A stretch of DNA of 64,000 nt from Nitrospirillum iridis (GCF_014205765.1 NZ_JACIIZ010000002.1:310001-374000), one strand, 5' to 3'. Shown: positions 16,280 through 25,080, counted from the stretch's first letter. Program-made: numbers and translations. The notes: a model not told the origin generated them from the sequence alone.

Positions 16280-17548
16280 TCAACCCGCCATCACGCGGGC
16301 GCGTAGGTCGGCGCGGGTGAAGCGCAGCGCGTTCTCCGGCACTTCGGCCCAGGTGCCGATGAAGTCACCAGCCATATAGTGGAAACCCGCGCCATCGGCA
16401 TAGGCTCCCATGAGCACGGTATCCACCCCTTCCACACCGGCCCGCAATTTCACCCGGGTCGCCTCTTGGGCGAAACGGGACAGATCGGCGCCCCAGCGCT
16501 TGGGCGTGGCCCCCGGCGGCAGGACCAGGGTCGCGATGTAAACCCCGGCCGCCGCCAGGGTGGGCAAGTCCTGGCAGCCGGCCGCCACTACCGCGATGAC
16601 CACCCGGCTGAACTGGCGCAGGAAATTGACGATCTCGGTCGCGCGGCTGACCGGCACGCCCTGCGGCAGCCCGACCACATGGAAGGCAAGGAAGGACAAC
16701 AGTTCCTTGGGAATGGCTTGCAGCGCCGCCAGATACTCCCGGCGCCGAACCGCACCGGCCACGGTCTCGAAATGGACGGGCACGGACAGGAAGCAACGGA
16801 ACTGGTTGCGGTACAGCTCGCCATAGACCTCCATGGACTGGTGCAACACATCCAAATCCAGCCCCAGGATCCGCTGCAGGTCGCGCTGATCGGCCACGCA
16901 GTCATATCCCCACGCCGGCGAGCGGCCGGGGCGGGGGCGCTTGGGACAGGCGAGATAGATCGAAAGCACCTCCTTACGGACATCCCAGATGGGACGATAC
17001 ACGACCCCGACCGGCAGTTCCTGCTGGGCCAGATGCGCCCAGGGATTGGCGGGATCGTACGACGGCGGGCCAGCCATCTCGGAACCGGCGGTAACCGAAT
17101 GCGCCGCGTTGGCAAGCATGCCGTTCAGGTTGGTGCATTCGAACAATATCTCACCCGATATTTCCTGCACGGCGGAGTGGACCCAGACGGCCGAGGTATC
17201 GGCACTGCCCAGCAGCATGGTTTGCAGCTGTTCCACCACCTTGGCGCACACCAACCCGGCTTCGTTCCGTCCCAGGCGAGCGAAGACCAGCACGTAATCA
17301 TCCTCGCCGTGCCGGAACCAGGCGTCCGTCGGTCCCAAGATCTGGTTCAACATGCGCTCCGCCAAGGCGTGGACCCTGTCGGCCACCTTCGGCCACCGGT
17401 CACCCAACCGCTCGCGCACGGCGTCCAGACCGACCATATGAAGGCTGCCCACGCTGGCTTCGGTCTGCGCCTTGAATATCGCCCTCAGCCTGGGAGCCGC
17501 GACGGCGAGCTGAGCATTCGCCCGTTCCTGATGACCCATCCCATCCAT
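16280..17548 (-). CDS. Hypothetical protein with degenerate GGDEF-like and EAL-like regions (paralogue 1)
   Basis: A 422-residue protein I do not recognise as a named family. Around residues 78-90 the segment WFRHGEDDYVLVFA lines up with the GGDEF signature region, but the motif reads GEDDY (81-85). A segment YRPIWDVRKEVLSIYLA near residue 195 resembles the start of an EAL domain, with no EAL glutamates, and the segment around FLRQFSRVVIAVVAAGCQDLPTLAAAGV resembles the later beta-alpha units. If this reading is right, it is an inactive receptor or scaffold rather than a c-di-GMP enzyme. It is clearly paralogous to the next gene (17738-19003), in the same register from about residue 18. The frame is open from 17680; ATG at 17548 has AAGGA ten bases upstream. 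Confidence 0.6.
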   Translation of the reverse strand: MDGMGHQERANAQLAVAAPRLRAIFKAQTEASVGSLHMVGLDAVRERLGDRWPKVADRVHALAERMLNQILGPTDAWFRHGEDDYVLVFARLGRNEAGLVCAKVVEQLQTMLLGSADTSAVWVHSAVQEISGEILFECTNLNGMLANAAHSVTAGSEMAGPPSYDPANPWAHLAQQELPVGVVYRPIWDVRKEVLSIYLACPKRPRPGRSPAWGYDCVADQRDLQRILGLDLDVLHQSMEVYGELYRNQFRCFLSVPVHFETVAGAVRRREYLAALQAIPKELLSFLAFHVVGLPQGVPVSRATEIVNFLRQFSRVVIAVVAAGCQDLPTLAAAGVYIATLVLPPGATPKRWGADLSRFAQEATRVKLRAGVEGVDTVLMGAYADGAGFHYMAGDFIGTWAEVPENALRFTRADLRARVMAG

Positions 17549-17737
17549 GGCGTTTTGTTCCTTAGGTTTCTCCCCCCCGGAGCTATTGCGAGCATAACGG
17601 GAGGAAATTAAGAAAGGCTTGCCAAGGGGGACCCGATCTCGGGAAAGATTCGACCGACCGAGGCCATCCGCCCGCGCCACGCCGACATCAAAGCGGGCCG
17701 CGGCCCATCAAACATCCAGCCTTGACGCCGCCGATGA

Positions 17738-19003
17738 TCACACCGCCGCGATGCGGGCACGTAAATCGGCATGGGTCAGCCGCAACGCGTTCTCCGGATA
17801 CTCCGACCAGGTGCCAATGAAATCACCGGTCATGTAGTGGAAGCCGGCGCCATCGGCGTAGGAGGCCAATAGGGCGGTGTCCACACCCTGCACACCGGCC
17901 TTCATCTTCACCCGCGCCACATCCTGGGCGAAGCGCGTCAATTCCCCGCCCCATCGCTTGGGGCCGGCGCCGGGCGGCAGCAGCAGGGTGGCGATGTGCA
18001 CACCGGCGGCCGCCAGAGCGGGCAGGTCCTGGCAACCGCTTTCCACCTGGACGATGACCACGCGGCTGAACTGGCGCAGCACGGTGACGATTTCGGTGGC
18101 CCGGCTGACGGGCACCCCAATGGGAAGGCCAACAAGATCGAACGCCAGAAAAGACACCAATTCCCGGGGAATGGCCTGCAGCGCCACCAAATATTCCCGG
18201 CGGCGCGTTGGTGCGGCCAAGGTCTCGAAATGCACCGGGACCGACAGGAAGCACCGGAACTGGTTTTGGTAGAGTTCGCCGTAAACCTCCATGGTCTGTC
18301 GCAGCATGCTCAGATCCAGGGCCAGGATTTGCTGCATGTCGTTGGGGTCCGCCACGCAATCATAGCCCCAGAGTGGCAGGCGTCCCCGGCGGGGCCGCGT
18401 AGCCCGCGCCAGATAGATGGACAACACCTCTTTGCGGACGTCCCAGATGGGGCGGTAAACGATTTCGACCGGCGATTCCTGGTGGGCGACCCGCCCCCAG
18501 CCGCTGGCGGCCTCACGCTCCGCCGGCCCCTGCCCCACTGCTTCCGCGTTCAGGCGCGCAGCCCCCGCCAGCATGTCATGCAGGCTGGCGCTTTGGAAAA
18601 GCACCTCGCCCCCGACCTCATGGATGGCGGAATGGACCCGCACTGCGGCGGTGTCGACGTCGCCCAACAGCATGCGCTGCAAATGCTCCACCAGCTTGGC
18701 GCAGATCAATCCGGCCTCCGTCCGGCCCAGCTGGGCGAAGACGACGATATAGCCGGCGTCGCCATATCTGAACCAGGCGTCGCTGGGGCTGAGACCCTGC
18801 TGCAGCAGACGCTCGGCCAGCATATGGACGCGCTCCGCGACCCGGGGCCACCGGGCGCCCAGTCGGGCCTGCAAGTCCTCAAAGCCCACCATGTGCAGGC
18901 TGCCGGCGGATGCCTGGGACTGGGCATGGAAAATGGCGCGCAGCTTGGGGGCGGCATCGGTGAACTGGGCACCCGTCTGCAGTTCCTCTCCAGGTCGATC
19001 CAT
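17738..19003 (-). CDS. Hypothetical protein with degenerate GGDEF-like and EAL-like regions (paralogue 2)
   Basis: A 421-residue paralogue of the downstream gene, alignable almost without gaps. The segment in the GGDEF position reads GDAGY (residues 81-85 of WFRYGDAGYIVVFA), so it too lacks catalytic residues. Other shared blocks are SLHMVG, VVYRPIWDVRKEVLSIYLA (here IVYRPIWDVRKEVLSIYLA), GYDCVAD, MEVYGELYQNQFRCFLSVPVHFET in two pieces, GVPVSRATEIV and DGAGFHYMTGDFIGTW. The two genes are tandem on the minus strand, 189 bases apart, and look like a local duplication. ATG at 19003 has GGAAGG nine bases upstream; the ATG at 19012 would be too close to it. No transmembrane segment or signal peptide is evident, so a cytoplasmic protein is expected. 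Confidence 0.6.
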   Translation of the reverse strand: MDRPGEELQTGAQFTDAAPKLRAIFHAQSQASAGSLHMVGFEDLQARLGARWPRVAERVHMLAERLLQQGLSPSDAWFRYGDAGYIVVFAQLGRTEAGLICAKLVEHLQRMLLGDVDTAAVRVHSAIHEVGGEVLFQSASLHDMLAGAARLNAEAVGQGPAEREAASGWGRVAHQESPVEIVYRPIWDVRKEVLSIYLARATRPRRGRLPLWGYDCVADPNDMQQILALDLSMLRQTMEVYGELYQNQFRCFLSVPVHFETLAAPTRRREYLVALQAIPRELVSFLAFDLVGLPIGVPVSRATEIVTVLRQFSRVVIVQVESGCQDLPALAAAGVHIATLLLPPGAGPKRWGGELTRFAQDVARVKMKAGVQGVDTALLASYADGAGFHYMTGDFIGTWSEYPENALRLTHADLRARIAAV

Positions 19004-19104
19004 GATCGCCATCCTTCCAGGGCGTATCGCCCCGGCTTCAGGATATGCCCCAGGGAATTAACAAAGCTTTTCCGATCGGCCGCGGGCAAAGGGGGATTTG
19101 CGCG

Positions 19105-19530
19105 TCAGCGCCAGGCCACCAGCACGGCCCCGGCAGCAATCAACGCGACACCCAGCCAATTGGGCAGGCTGAGCCGTTCCCCCAGGAACAGCGCGCCAAA
19201 CAGGGCCACCAGCACCACGCTCATCTTGTCGATGGGTGCCACCCGCGCCGCCTCCCCCAGCTTGAGCGCCCGGAAGTAGCACAGCCAGGAGCCGCCGGTG
19301 GCCAAGCCCGACAGCACCAGAAACAGATAGCTGCGCCCCGACACGCTACCCGGCGGCTGCCACTGACCGGTGACGGGCAGCAGGGCGGCAATGACCAACA
19401 GGATCACGGCCGTACGCACCAGGGTGGCATAGTCGGAATTCACCCCTTCCACCCCGACCTTGGCCAGGATTGCGGTCAGTGCCGCGAAGACGGCCGAGAG
19501 GGCGGCCCAGAATTGCCAGGAGTATGTCAT
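19105..19530 (-). CDS. EamA family transporter, single-repeat form
   Basis: A 141-residue, highly hydrophobic protein with four or five predicted membrane helices (WAALSAVFAALTAILAKVG, AVILLVIAALLPV, YLFLVLSGLATGGSWLCYF, VVLVALFGALFLGERL, WLGVALIAAGAVLVAW). The GERLSLPNWLGVALIAAGAVL ending is typical of EamA/DMT transporters. At half the usual ten-helix length it is a one-domain member, which normally works as a dimer. The exported compound is unknown. AAAGG lies ten bases before the ATG. It is 22 bases downstream of the acetyltransferase gene, so the two may be co-transcribed. Confidence 0.82.
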   Translation of the reverse strand: MTYSWQFWAALSAVFAALTAILAKVGVEGVNSDYATLVRTAVILLVIAALLPVTGQWQPPGSVSGRSYLFLVLSGLATGGSWLCYFRALKLGEAARVAPIDKMSVVLVALFGALFLGERLSLPNWLGVALIAAGAVLVAWR

Positions 19531-19552
19531 GGGAGTGCGCCTTTGCGATCCT

Positions 19553-20119
19553 TCAGTCGTCGTCGATCGAGCGGATGACCCGCGCGGGATTGCCGCCGAC
19601 CAGGGTGTTGGGGGGAACGTCCCGGGTGACCACCGAACCCGCCGCGACCACGGAATTCTCCCCGACCGTCACACCACCGATGATGATGGCGCCAGCCGCG
19701 ATCCAAACGTTTTTCCCGATGACGATGGGCTTTCCGATGGTGACGGCGCGGCGCCGCGATGGCGCCAGGTCATGGCCGGTGGTGATGAGGCTGACGTTCG
19801 GCCCGATCATCACGTCGTCGCCGATGTCCAACCCGCCCAGGTCGTAGAAGGTGCAGTTCTGATTGATGAAGACATTGCGCCCGACGCGGATTTCGCCGCC
19901 GCCGGCTGTGTAAAAGGGGGGAATCAGGGAGAAGCTGTCATCGACCCTCCGGCCGATCAGTTCGCCGAACAGCGCCCGGACCTCATCCGCATCCTCGAAC
20001 GTCAGGCGATTGAGCTTGGCGGTGATCGCCATCGCCCGCCGGACGTTCGCCACCATCGCCGCCGATTCCGGCGTCCTCCGGTGAACAATCCTGGTGCGAT
20101 CCCCGTTCGACTTGGTCAT
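19553..20119 (-). CDS. Hexapeptide-repeat sugar O-acetyltransferase (maltose/galactoside acetyltransferase type)
   Basis: A 188-residue left-handed beta-helix acetyltransferase. An N-terminal helical segment of the Mac type is followed by FINQNCTFYDLGGLDIGDDVMIGPNVSL in consecutive hexapeptides, the active-site His in TTGHDLAP, then GKPIVIGKNVWIAAGAI, GVTVGENSVVAAGSVVT and the common ending LVGGNPARVIR. It would transfer acetyl from acetyl-CoA to a sugar or similar hydroxyl acceptor. The true acceptor is not predictable. The open frame reaches 20161, but the ATG at 20119 has AGAGGA directly upstream and starts at the conserved MTKSN. Confidence 0.85.
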   Translation of the reverse strand: MTKSNGDRTRIVHRRTPESAAMVANVRRAMAITAKLNRLTFEDADEVRALFGELIGRRVDDSFSLIPPFYTAGGGEIRVGRNVFINQNCTFYDLGGLDIGDDVMIGPNVSLITTGHDLAPSRRRAVTIGKPIVIGKNVWIAAGAIIIGGVTVGENSVVAAGSVVTRDVPPNTLVGGNPARVIRSIDDD

Positions 20120-20226
20120 TTTCCTCTCGCCGGCGATTGGGCGCGGGCCCGCGCAGGACATACTGCCAGGACCTGTCAGCGCCCGGATGCTAAATTCCCC
20201 GTTAGGCGCGAAACCACAGGAAACCC

Positions 20227-20577
20227 ATGGCCCACGATCCCAAAGACCTTCAGGCGGTGATGATGGCGGCGGTGCCCGACCTGGAGCTGACCTTCAAGCC
20301 CATGTTCGGCGGCATCCTGGCCTATGCCGGGGGCAAGCCCGTCGCCTCCCTGTCCGACGTCGGGCTGGCGCTGAAACTGGCGGGGTCGGACCAGACAACG
20401 CTGCTGGCCCTGCCGGGCGCCAAGCCCTTGCAGTACGGCCCGGACCAGCCGCCGAGCAAGACCTATGTCGTGGTGCCGGACGCCCTACTGGCCGACGCGC
20501 CGGCGCTGCACAACTGGACGCACAAGGCGGCGGCGGCCGCCGCCAAGGTGCCGGCCAGGAAGTCCAGGAAGGCCTGA
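20227..20577 (+). CDS. TfoX/Sxy N-terminal domain protein
   Basis: A 116-residue protein matching the TfoX N-terminal domain: LTFKPMFGGILAYAGGKPVASLSDVGLALKL in consecutive pieces, and a C-terminal segment resembling YVVVPD. Full-length TfoX regulates competence in gamma-proteobacteria, but single-domain versions like this are widespread and of unknown function. The lysine/alanine-rich tail (KAAAAAAKVPARKSRKA) is basic and may contact nucleic acid. It is transcribed alone, divergent from the acetyltransferase gene. AGGAAACCC lies just before the ATG. Confidence 0.8.
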   Translation: MAHDPKDLQAVMMAAVPDLELTFKPMFGGILAYAGGKPVASLSDVGLALKLAGSDQTTLLALPGAKPLQYGPDQPPSKTYVVVPDALLADAPALHNWTHKAAAAAAKVPARKSRKA

Positions 20578-20805
20578 ACGCCGCATATCCCCTCTGAAAA
20601 TCGGAAACACTCTCCAACATCCACAGGGTTGACGGCAGACCATCGGCCTGCTGATAGTCGCCCAAATTCGACATGGCTGCCCGCGGCCGGCCTTGATCCT
20701 TAAAAACAGTCCCTGGCCCGCGGCCCGGGGGCGGATGTAACGGCGTCCGCACGACCTCCTGATCTCGTTTGAGCGGGGGCGGAGGGGCGCCTTCAGGGAA
20801 CACCC

Positions 20806-21645
20806 ATGTTCGATATCGCCAGCGTTGATTGCACCGATGCCTCGGCCCCGGCCGAATTCGTACGTTCCATGCACGAAACCGGATTCGCCGTGCTGCGCAA
20901 CCACCCCATTGATCCGGCGCTGATCAATCGCGTCTATCAGGAATGGGCGGCGTTCTTCGCGTCGGAGTCCAAGATGGACCACCTGTTCTCGCCCGAGACG
21001 CAGGATGGCTATTTCCCCTTCCGGTCGGAAAACGCCAAGGACAGCCCGATCAAGGACCTGAAGGAATTTTACCACGTCTATCCCAACCGGCCCCTGCCGG
21101 CGGGCGTGAAGGAGGCGACGGAGGCCATGTACGCCGCCCTGACCACGCTGGGCAGCGACCTGCTGGGCTGGTTGCAGGCGCACACCCCGGACGCGGTGAA
21201 GGCCGGGTTTTCCGTCGCCCTGCCGGACATGATGCAGGGCAGCACGCAGAGTCTGTTCCGCGTATTGCACTATCCGCCGCTGGCCGACGGGTTCGAGCCG
21301 GGTGCGGTCCGCGCCGCGGCGCATGAGGACATCAACCTGATCACCCTGCTGGTCACCGGCAGCGAGCCCGGCCTGCAGGCCAAGGACACCGCCGGCAACT
21401 GGCACGACGTGCCCTGCGACGCCGGCATGATCGCCGTCAACGGCGGTGACATGCTGAAGGAGGCGTCCGGCGGATATTTCCCGGCGACGACGCACCGTGT
21501 CGTCAACCCGCCGCCGGAGCACAACGTCTCGCGCTATTCCATGCCCATGTTCCTGCACCCCCGGCCGGACGTCCGCCTCAGCAAGGCCTACACCGCGGGC
21601 GAGTACCTGGACCAACGGCTGCGGGAAATCGGCCTGAAGAAATAA
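20806..21645 (+). CDS. Isopenicillin N synthase-family 2OG-Fe(II) dioxygenase
   Basis: A 279-residue non-haem iron dioxygenase. An N-terminal DIOX_N-type region (GFAVLRNHPIDPALI, FFASESKMDHLF) precedes the jelly-roll core with the iron triad H-x-D in AAHEDINLITLL and the distal His in ATTHRVVNPP, followed by the 2-oxoglutarate-anchoring R-x-S in SRYSMPMFLHP. The substrate is unknown; relatives act on small metabolites. AGGGAACACCC precedes the ATG. A perfect 16-bp duplication of its last codons plus stop follows the gene. It sits 122 bases upstream of mazG, possibly in the same transcript. Confidence 0.87.
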   Translation: MFDIASVDCTDASAPAEFVRSMHETGFAVLRNHPIDPALINRVYQEWAAFFASESKMDHLFSPETQDGYFPFRSENAKDSPIKDLKEFYHVYPNRPLPAGVKEATEAMYAALTTLGSDLLGWLQAHTPDAVKAGFSVALPDMMQGSTQSLFRVLHYPPLADGFEPGAVRAAAHEDINLITLLVTGSEPGLQAKDTAGNWHDVPCDAGMIAVNGGDMLKEASGGYFPATTHRVVNPPPEHNVSRYSMPMFLHPRPDVRLSKAYTAGEYLDQRLREIGLKK

Positions 21646-21664
21646 GCGCCTGAAGAAATAAGCG
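21633..21664 (+). repeat. Perfect 16-bp tandem duplication of the dioxygenase 3' end
   Basis: The 16 bases 21633-21648, which encode the last codons (LKK) and the TAA stop, are repeated exactly and without a gap at 21649-21664. This is a recent-looking tandem duplication that does not change the protein. Confidence 0.9.
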
Positions 21665-21767
21665 ATTGTCCCACCGGGATCCTGGCCCCGGAAGCGGAGT
21701 TCGGTATAAGGAAGGGAGCCAATCGGCCCCCTTCCGCCTTACTCCATCGCCCCCTGGGGACCCGCCC

Positions 21768-22598
21768 ATGACCGACCAGCCGTCAGCAACCGCCCCCATC
21801 GACCGCCTGCTGGCCATCATGGCCAAGCTGCGCGACCCCAACGGCGGCTGCCCCTGGGACCTGGAGCAGGACTTCCCCACCATCGCCCCCCACACCATCG
21901 AGGAGGCGTACGAGGTGGCCGACGCCATCCAGCTAGGGGATATGGCCGCCCTGAAGGAGGAACTGGGCGACCTGCTGTTCCAGGTGGTGTTCTACGCCCA
22001 GATGGCCAGCGAGCGGGGCCTGTGGACCTTCAGCGACATCACCACGGCGTTGAGCGACAAGATGGTGCGCCGTCATCCGCATGTGTTCGGTGAAGACGTC
22101 GGCGCCGTGGCCGACGCCACCGACCAGGTGAAGAACTGGGAAGCCCAGAAGGCGGGGGAACGCGCGGCCAAGGCCGCCGCCAGCGGCACCAAGCCCTCCG
22201 CCCTCGACGGCGTCATCAGCGGCTTGCCGGCCCTGACCCGGGCGGTGAAGCTGCAGAAGCGCGCCGCCCGCGTGGGCTTCGACTGGACCCAGGCCAAGGA
22301 AATCCTGGACAAGATCGAGGAGGAGATCGGCGAGCTGCGGGCGGAGATGGAGCACGCGGTGCCGGAAAAGGCCCGCATGCAGGATGAACTGGGCGACCTG
22401 GTGTTCGCGCTGGCCAACCTGGCCCGCCATATCGATGTCGATCCCGAGACCGCGCTCCGCGGCACCAACGCCAAGTTCGAGCGGCGCTTCCGCCAGATCG
22501 AGGCTTGGCTGGCCGAGGGGGGGCGCGGCCCCGCCGACGCGACCTTGGATGAAATGGAAGCCCTGTGGCAACAGGCCAAGGGCCTGGAACGTAAATAG
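21768..22598 (+). CDS. mazG: Nucleoside triphosphate pyrophosphohydrolase MazG
   Basis: A 276-residue MazG with two tandem MazG domains. The first carries the classical GGCPWDLEQ and TIEEAYEVADAI segments with the metal-binding EELGDLLFQVVFYAQ; the second has KIEEEIGELRAEM and DELGDLVFALANLARH. It hydrolyses NTPs/dNTPs to monophosphates and pyrophosphate, which cleans aberrant nucleotides and can lower ppGpp in some species. The frame opens at 21666, but the ATG at 21768 has GGGGA seven bases upstream and starts where the family normally does. Its 3' end is tandemly repeated just downstream. Confidence 0.93.
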   Translation: MTDQPSATAPIDRLLAIMAKLRDPNGGCPWDLEQDFPTIAPHTIEEAYEVADAIQLGDMAALKEELGDLLFQVVFYAQMASERGLWTFSDITTALSDKMVRRHPHVFGEDVGAVADATDQVKNWEAQKAGERAAKAAASGTKPSALDGVISGLPALTRAVKLQKRAARVGFDWTQAKEILDKIEEEIGELRAEMEHAVPEKARMQDELGDLVFALANLARHIDVDPETALRGTNAKFERRFRQIEAWLAEGGRGPADATLDEMEALWQQAKGLERK

Positions 22599-22650
22599 AA
22601 AAGGCCAAGGGCCTTGAACGTGAATAGCAAAGGCCAAGGGCCTGGAACGC
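22573..22650 (+). repeat. 29-bp tandem repeat, nearly three copies, duplicating the mazG 3' end
   Basis: Units begin at 22573, 22602 and 22631 (period 29). Each holds AGGCCAAGGGCCT-GAACG followed by a stop-rich TAAATAG, TGAATAG or GCTGAAATAA. The first copy is the last codons of mazG with its TAG stop; the next two are outside the gene. GGCC-AAG-GGCC in each unit can form a tiny hairpin. The last copy ends just before the AAGGAGG of the next gene. Confidence 0.9.
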
Positions 22651-22674
22651 AGCTGAAATAAGGAGGCAGTCGCC

Positions 22675-23469
22675 ATGAGTTACGCCCCGCCCCACATCCC
22701 GGGCCCCCATATTCCGGGCATCGTGCTGATCTCCGGCGCCACCGGTGACTTCGGCAGCGCCTTCGCCCGCCGCTTCGCGGCACTGGGCTCCCGCCTCATC
22801 CTGGCCGGCCGCACCCCGGAAAAGCTGAAGGCCCTGGCCGACAGCCTGGACGTGCCCACCCACACCCTGGCCTTCGACGTCCGCGACCGCAAGGCCATGG
22901 AGGCGGCCATCGCCAGCATCCCGGCCGAGTTCGCCGCCATCGACCTGCTGATCAACAACGCCGGTCTGGCCCTGGGCATGGAACCGGCCCAGAAGGCCAA
23001 CCTGGACGATTGGGAGATCATGGTCGACACCAACGACAAGGCGTTGGCGATCATGACCGGCCTGATCCTGCCGGGCATGGTGGAGCGGGGCGCCGGCCAC
23101 ATCATCAATCTCAGTTCCACCGCCGGCAGCTACCCCTACCCCGGCGGTCACGTCTATTGCGCCTCCAAGGCCTTCGTCACCCAGTTCAGCCTCAGCCTGC
23201 GCGCCGACCTGCTGGGCACCGGCGTGCGCGTCACCTCGGTGGAACCGGGCATGGTGGAGACGAGCTTCAGCCTGGTGCGCTTCAAGGGCGACGCGGAGAA
23301 GGCCGCCAAGGTCTATGCCGACACCACGCCCCTGACGGCGGAGGACGTGGCGGAGTCGGTGACCTGGGCCGCTACCCTGCCCCCGCACTTCAACGTCAAC
23401 CGCCTGGAAATCATGCCCACGGTCCAGGCCCCGGCCGGCCTGGCCGTGCATCGCTTCAAGAAGGCCTGA
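22675..23469 (+). CDS. Short-chain dehydrogenase, YdfG-like (3-hydroxy acid dehydrogenase type)
   Basis: A 264-residue classical SDR. Motifs: SGATGDFGSAFARRF (cofactor loop, residues 19-33), AGRTPEKL with the Arg typical of NADPH preference, NNAGLALG, catalytic S in NLSSTAGSYPYPGG and YCASKAF (Y-x-x-x-K), and VEPGMVET. The overall pattern resembles E. coli YdfG, which oxidises serine-type 3-hydroxy acids and reduces malonic semialdehyde. The substrate here is a guess. A strong AAGGAGG lies eight to ten bases before the ATG, inside the DNA that follows the mazG repeat. Confidence 0.85.
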   Translation: MSYAPPHIPGPHIPGIVLISGATGDFGSAFARRFAALGSRLILAGRTPEKLKALADSLDVPTHTLAFDVRDRKAMEAAIASIPAEFAAIDLLINNAGLALGMEPAQKANLDDWEIMVDTNDKALAIMTGLILPGMVERGAGHIINLSSTAGSYPYPGGHVYCASKAFVTQFSLSLRADLLGTGVRVTSVEPGMVETSFSLVRFKGDAEKAAKVYADTTPLTAEDVAESVTWAATLPPHFNVNRLEIMPTVQAPAGLAVHRFKKA

Positions 23470-23564
23470 GGCGACCGGGCCGGCCTTGGCGTCACGCCGT
23501 TTGTCTGAGAAGATGACGGCGTGGCCCCGGGTGCGGGCCCATTTCCTTGCCTTGTGGGTGCCTG

Positions 23565-24362
23565 ATGGCCGAGTTGCCCTTCTTTTCCGTCATCGTCCCC
23601 ACCCACAAGCGCGCCAGCCTGCTGCGCCGCTGCCTGGGATCCATCAAGGCCCAGGCGGTGGATGTGGCGGTGGAGATCCTGGTGATCTCCGACGCCACCG
23701 ATGCCGACACCGACGCCGCCTGCGCGGAACTGCTGACCGGCGCCGACCTCTACGCCCGCCGCAATGGGGCGCCGGGCCCCTCGGCCAGCCGCAATTTGGG
23801 CCTCAGCCTGGCCAAGGGCCACTACATCATCTTCCTGGATGATGACGATGCCTGGCATGACGGCTTCCTGGCGGCGCTGCTGGCCCAGCCCGCCGTGCGG
23901 CAGGGCCTGCCGGTCTATTTCAACTGCTCCATCGTGAATGAGCGGCGCGGGGACGATGCCGCCCTCCTGTCGGAAGGGGGCGCCGACCTGGCCGGCCGCC
24001 TGGACGACGGGATTTATCTCAAGAACCAGATCCCGGTGTGCTGCTTCGCCTTTCCGCGCGCGCTGCTGGCCGGCCTGGCGTTCGACACCCATATGCGGGC
24101 CTATGAGGATTGGGACTTCATGCTGGCCGTCTACAGCCGGCAGCAGGCCAGCCACGTGCCGGTCATGGGTGCCCGCATCTTCAAGGACAGCGGGGCTGAG
24201 TCCGAACGGCGCGGCGTCAGCCAGCAATCGCACGACTACAACGCCGTGTTCGACTACCTCTATGTCTATCGCCGCCACGCTGCCCCCACCCCGGACTTGA
24301 GCCAGCAGCGCGCGGCATTGCTGAACAGCTTCAGCCTGCCCGTCACCCCCGACATGGTCTGA
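23565..24362 (+). CDS. Family 2 glycosyltransferase
   Basis: A 265-residue GT-A fold enzyme: FFSVIVPTHKRASLLRRCL at the N terminus, VISDATDADTD, RNGAPGPSASRNLGLSLAKG and the metal-binding DDDDAW (about residues 93-98) after YIIFL. Downstream, CCFAFPRAL and AYEDWDFMLAV form the acceptor region with the general-base ED. It would transfer a sugar from a nucleotide-sugar to an unknown surface glycan. There is no membrane helix. The frame opens at a TTG at 23547; ATG at 23565 has only a weak GGGTG. It is followed after 16 bases by another glycosyltransferase gene. Confidence 0.85.
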   Translation: MAELPFFSVIVPTHKRASLLRRCLGSIKAQAVDVAVEILVISDATDADTDAACAELLTGADLYARRNGAPGPSASRNLGLSLAKGHYIIFLDDDDAWHDGFLAALLAQPAVRQGLPVYFNCSIVNERRGDDAALLSEGGADLAGRLDDGIYLKNQIPVCCFAFPRALLAGLAFDTHMRAYEDWDFMLAVYSRQQASHVPVMGARIFKDSGAESERRGVSQQSHDYNAVFDYLYVYRRHAAPTPDLSQQRAALLNSFSLPVTPDMV

Positions 24363-24378
24363 CGGGCCCGCACCCCCC

Positions 24379-25080
24379 ATGCCCCACGATCTCGACGCCC
24401 TGGAAAACCGCACCCTGTTCTGCCTGTGGACAGGGCATGAGGAGATGTCGGACGACCGCCTGCGGGCGCTGTGGACCATCTTCCGCAACACCGGCTGCGC
24501 CGTCGCCTTCGTCAACCGCGACACGCTGGCCGACTGGGTGAAGCCGGACTTCCCCCTGCACCCGGCCTGGCCCCATCTCAGCGCCACGCACAAGGCGGAT
24601 TATCTGCGCTGCTATCTCATGCACCATTACGGCGGCGGCTACACCGACATCAAGGCCACCACCAAAAAATGGGTTCCCTTCTTCCAGCAACTCGCCCAGT
24701 CCGACGCGCTGGCCCTCGGGTACCAGGAACTTCCCAACGGCGTCGCCCCCATCACCGGGGAGCTGGGTGACCTGCTGCGCGCCTCCCACGCCGACCTCAT
24801 CGGCCTCTGCGCCTTCATCTTCCGCAAGGGCACGCCCCTGACATCCTCCTGGCTGGCGCGGACGGACGCCCTGCTGGATGAAAAGTTGGACGAATTGCGG
24901 CGTCACCCGGCCATCCATCCGCTGGACCGCAAGGGCATCCTGCTACCGGACGGCACGCCCTCCCCCTATCCGCTGAAATGGACGGAGCTGCTGGGCGACA
25001 TCTTCCACCCCCTGGTCTATGAATTCAGGGAGCGGATTCTGCAGGCCCCCATCGCGCCCAGCTTCGCCTCCTACCGTTAG
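24379..25080 (+). CDS. Glycosyltransferase, DXD sugar-binding / capsular polysaccharide synthesis type
   Basis: A 233-residue protein with the signature LSATHKADYLRCYLMHHYGGGYTDIKA in sequence, where YTDIK corresponds to the DXD-like metal/nucleotide-sugar site of the Gly_transf_sug family (GT32-like). The N-terminal NRTLFCLWTGHEEM matches the start of this family. Paired with the GT2 gene upstream it probably decorates a cell-surface polysaccharide; donor and acceptor are unknown. Its stop codon overlaps the end of the convergent peptidase gene by 4 bases. Confidence 0.8.
   Translation: MPHDLDALENRTLFCLWTGHEEMSDDRLRALWTIFRNTGCAVAFVNRDTLADWVKPDFPLHPAWPHLSATHKADYLRCYLMHHYGGGYTDIKATTKKWVPFFQQLAQSDALALGYQELPNGVAPITGELGDLLRASHADLIGLCAFIFRKGTPLTSSWLARTDALLDEKLDELRRHPAIHPLDRKGILLPDGTPSPYPLKWTELLGDIFHPLVYEFRERILQAPIAPSFASYR

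Noticed and set aside
22573..22650. CRISPR-like array
   Set aside because: The 29-bp units are directly abutting with no unique spacers and derive from the mazG 3' end.
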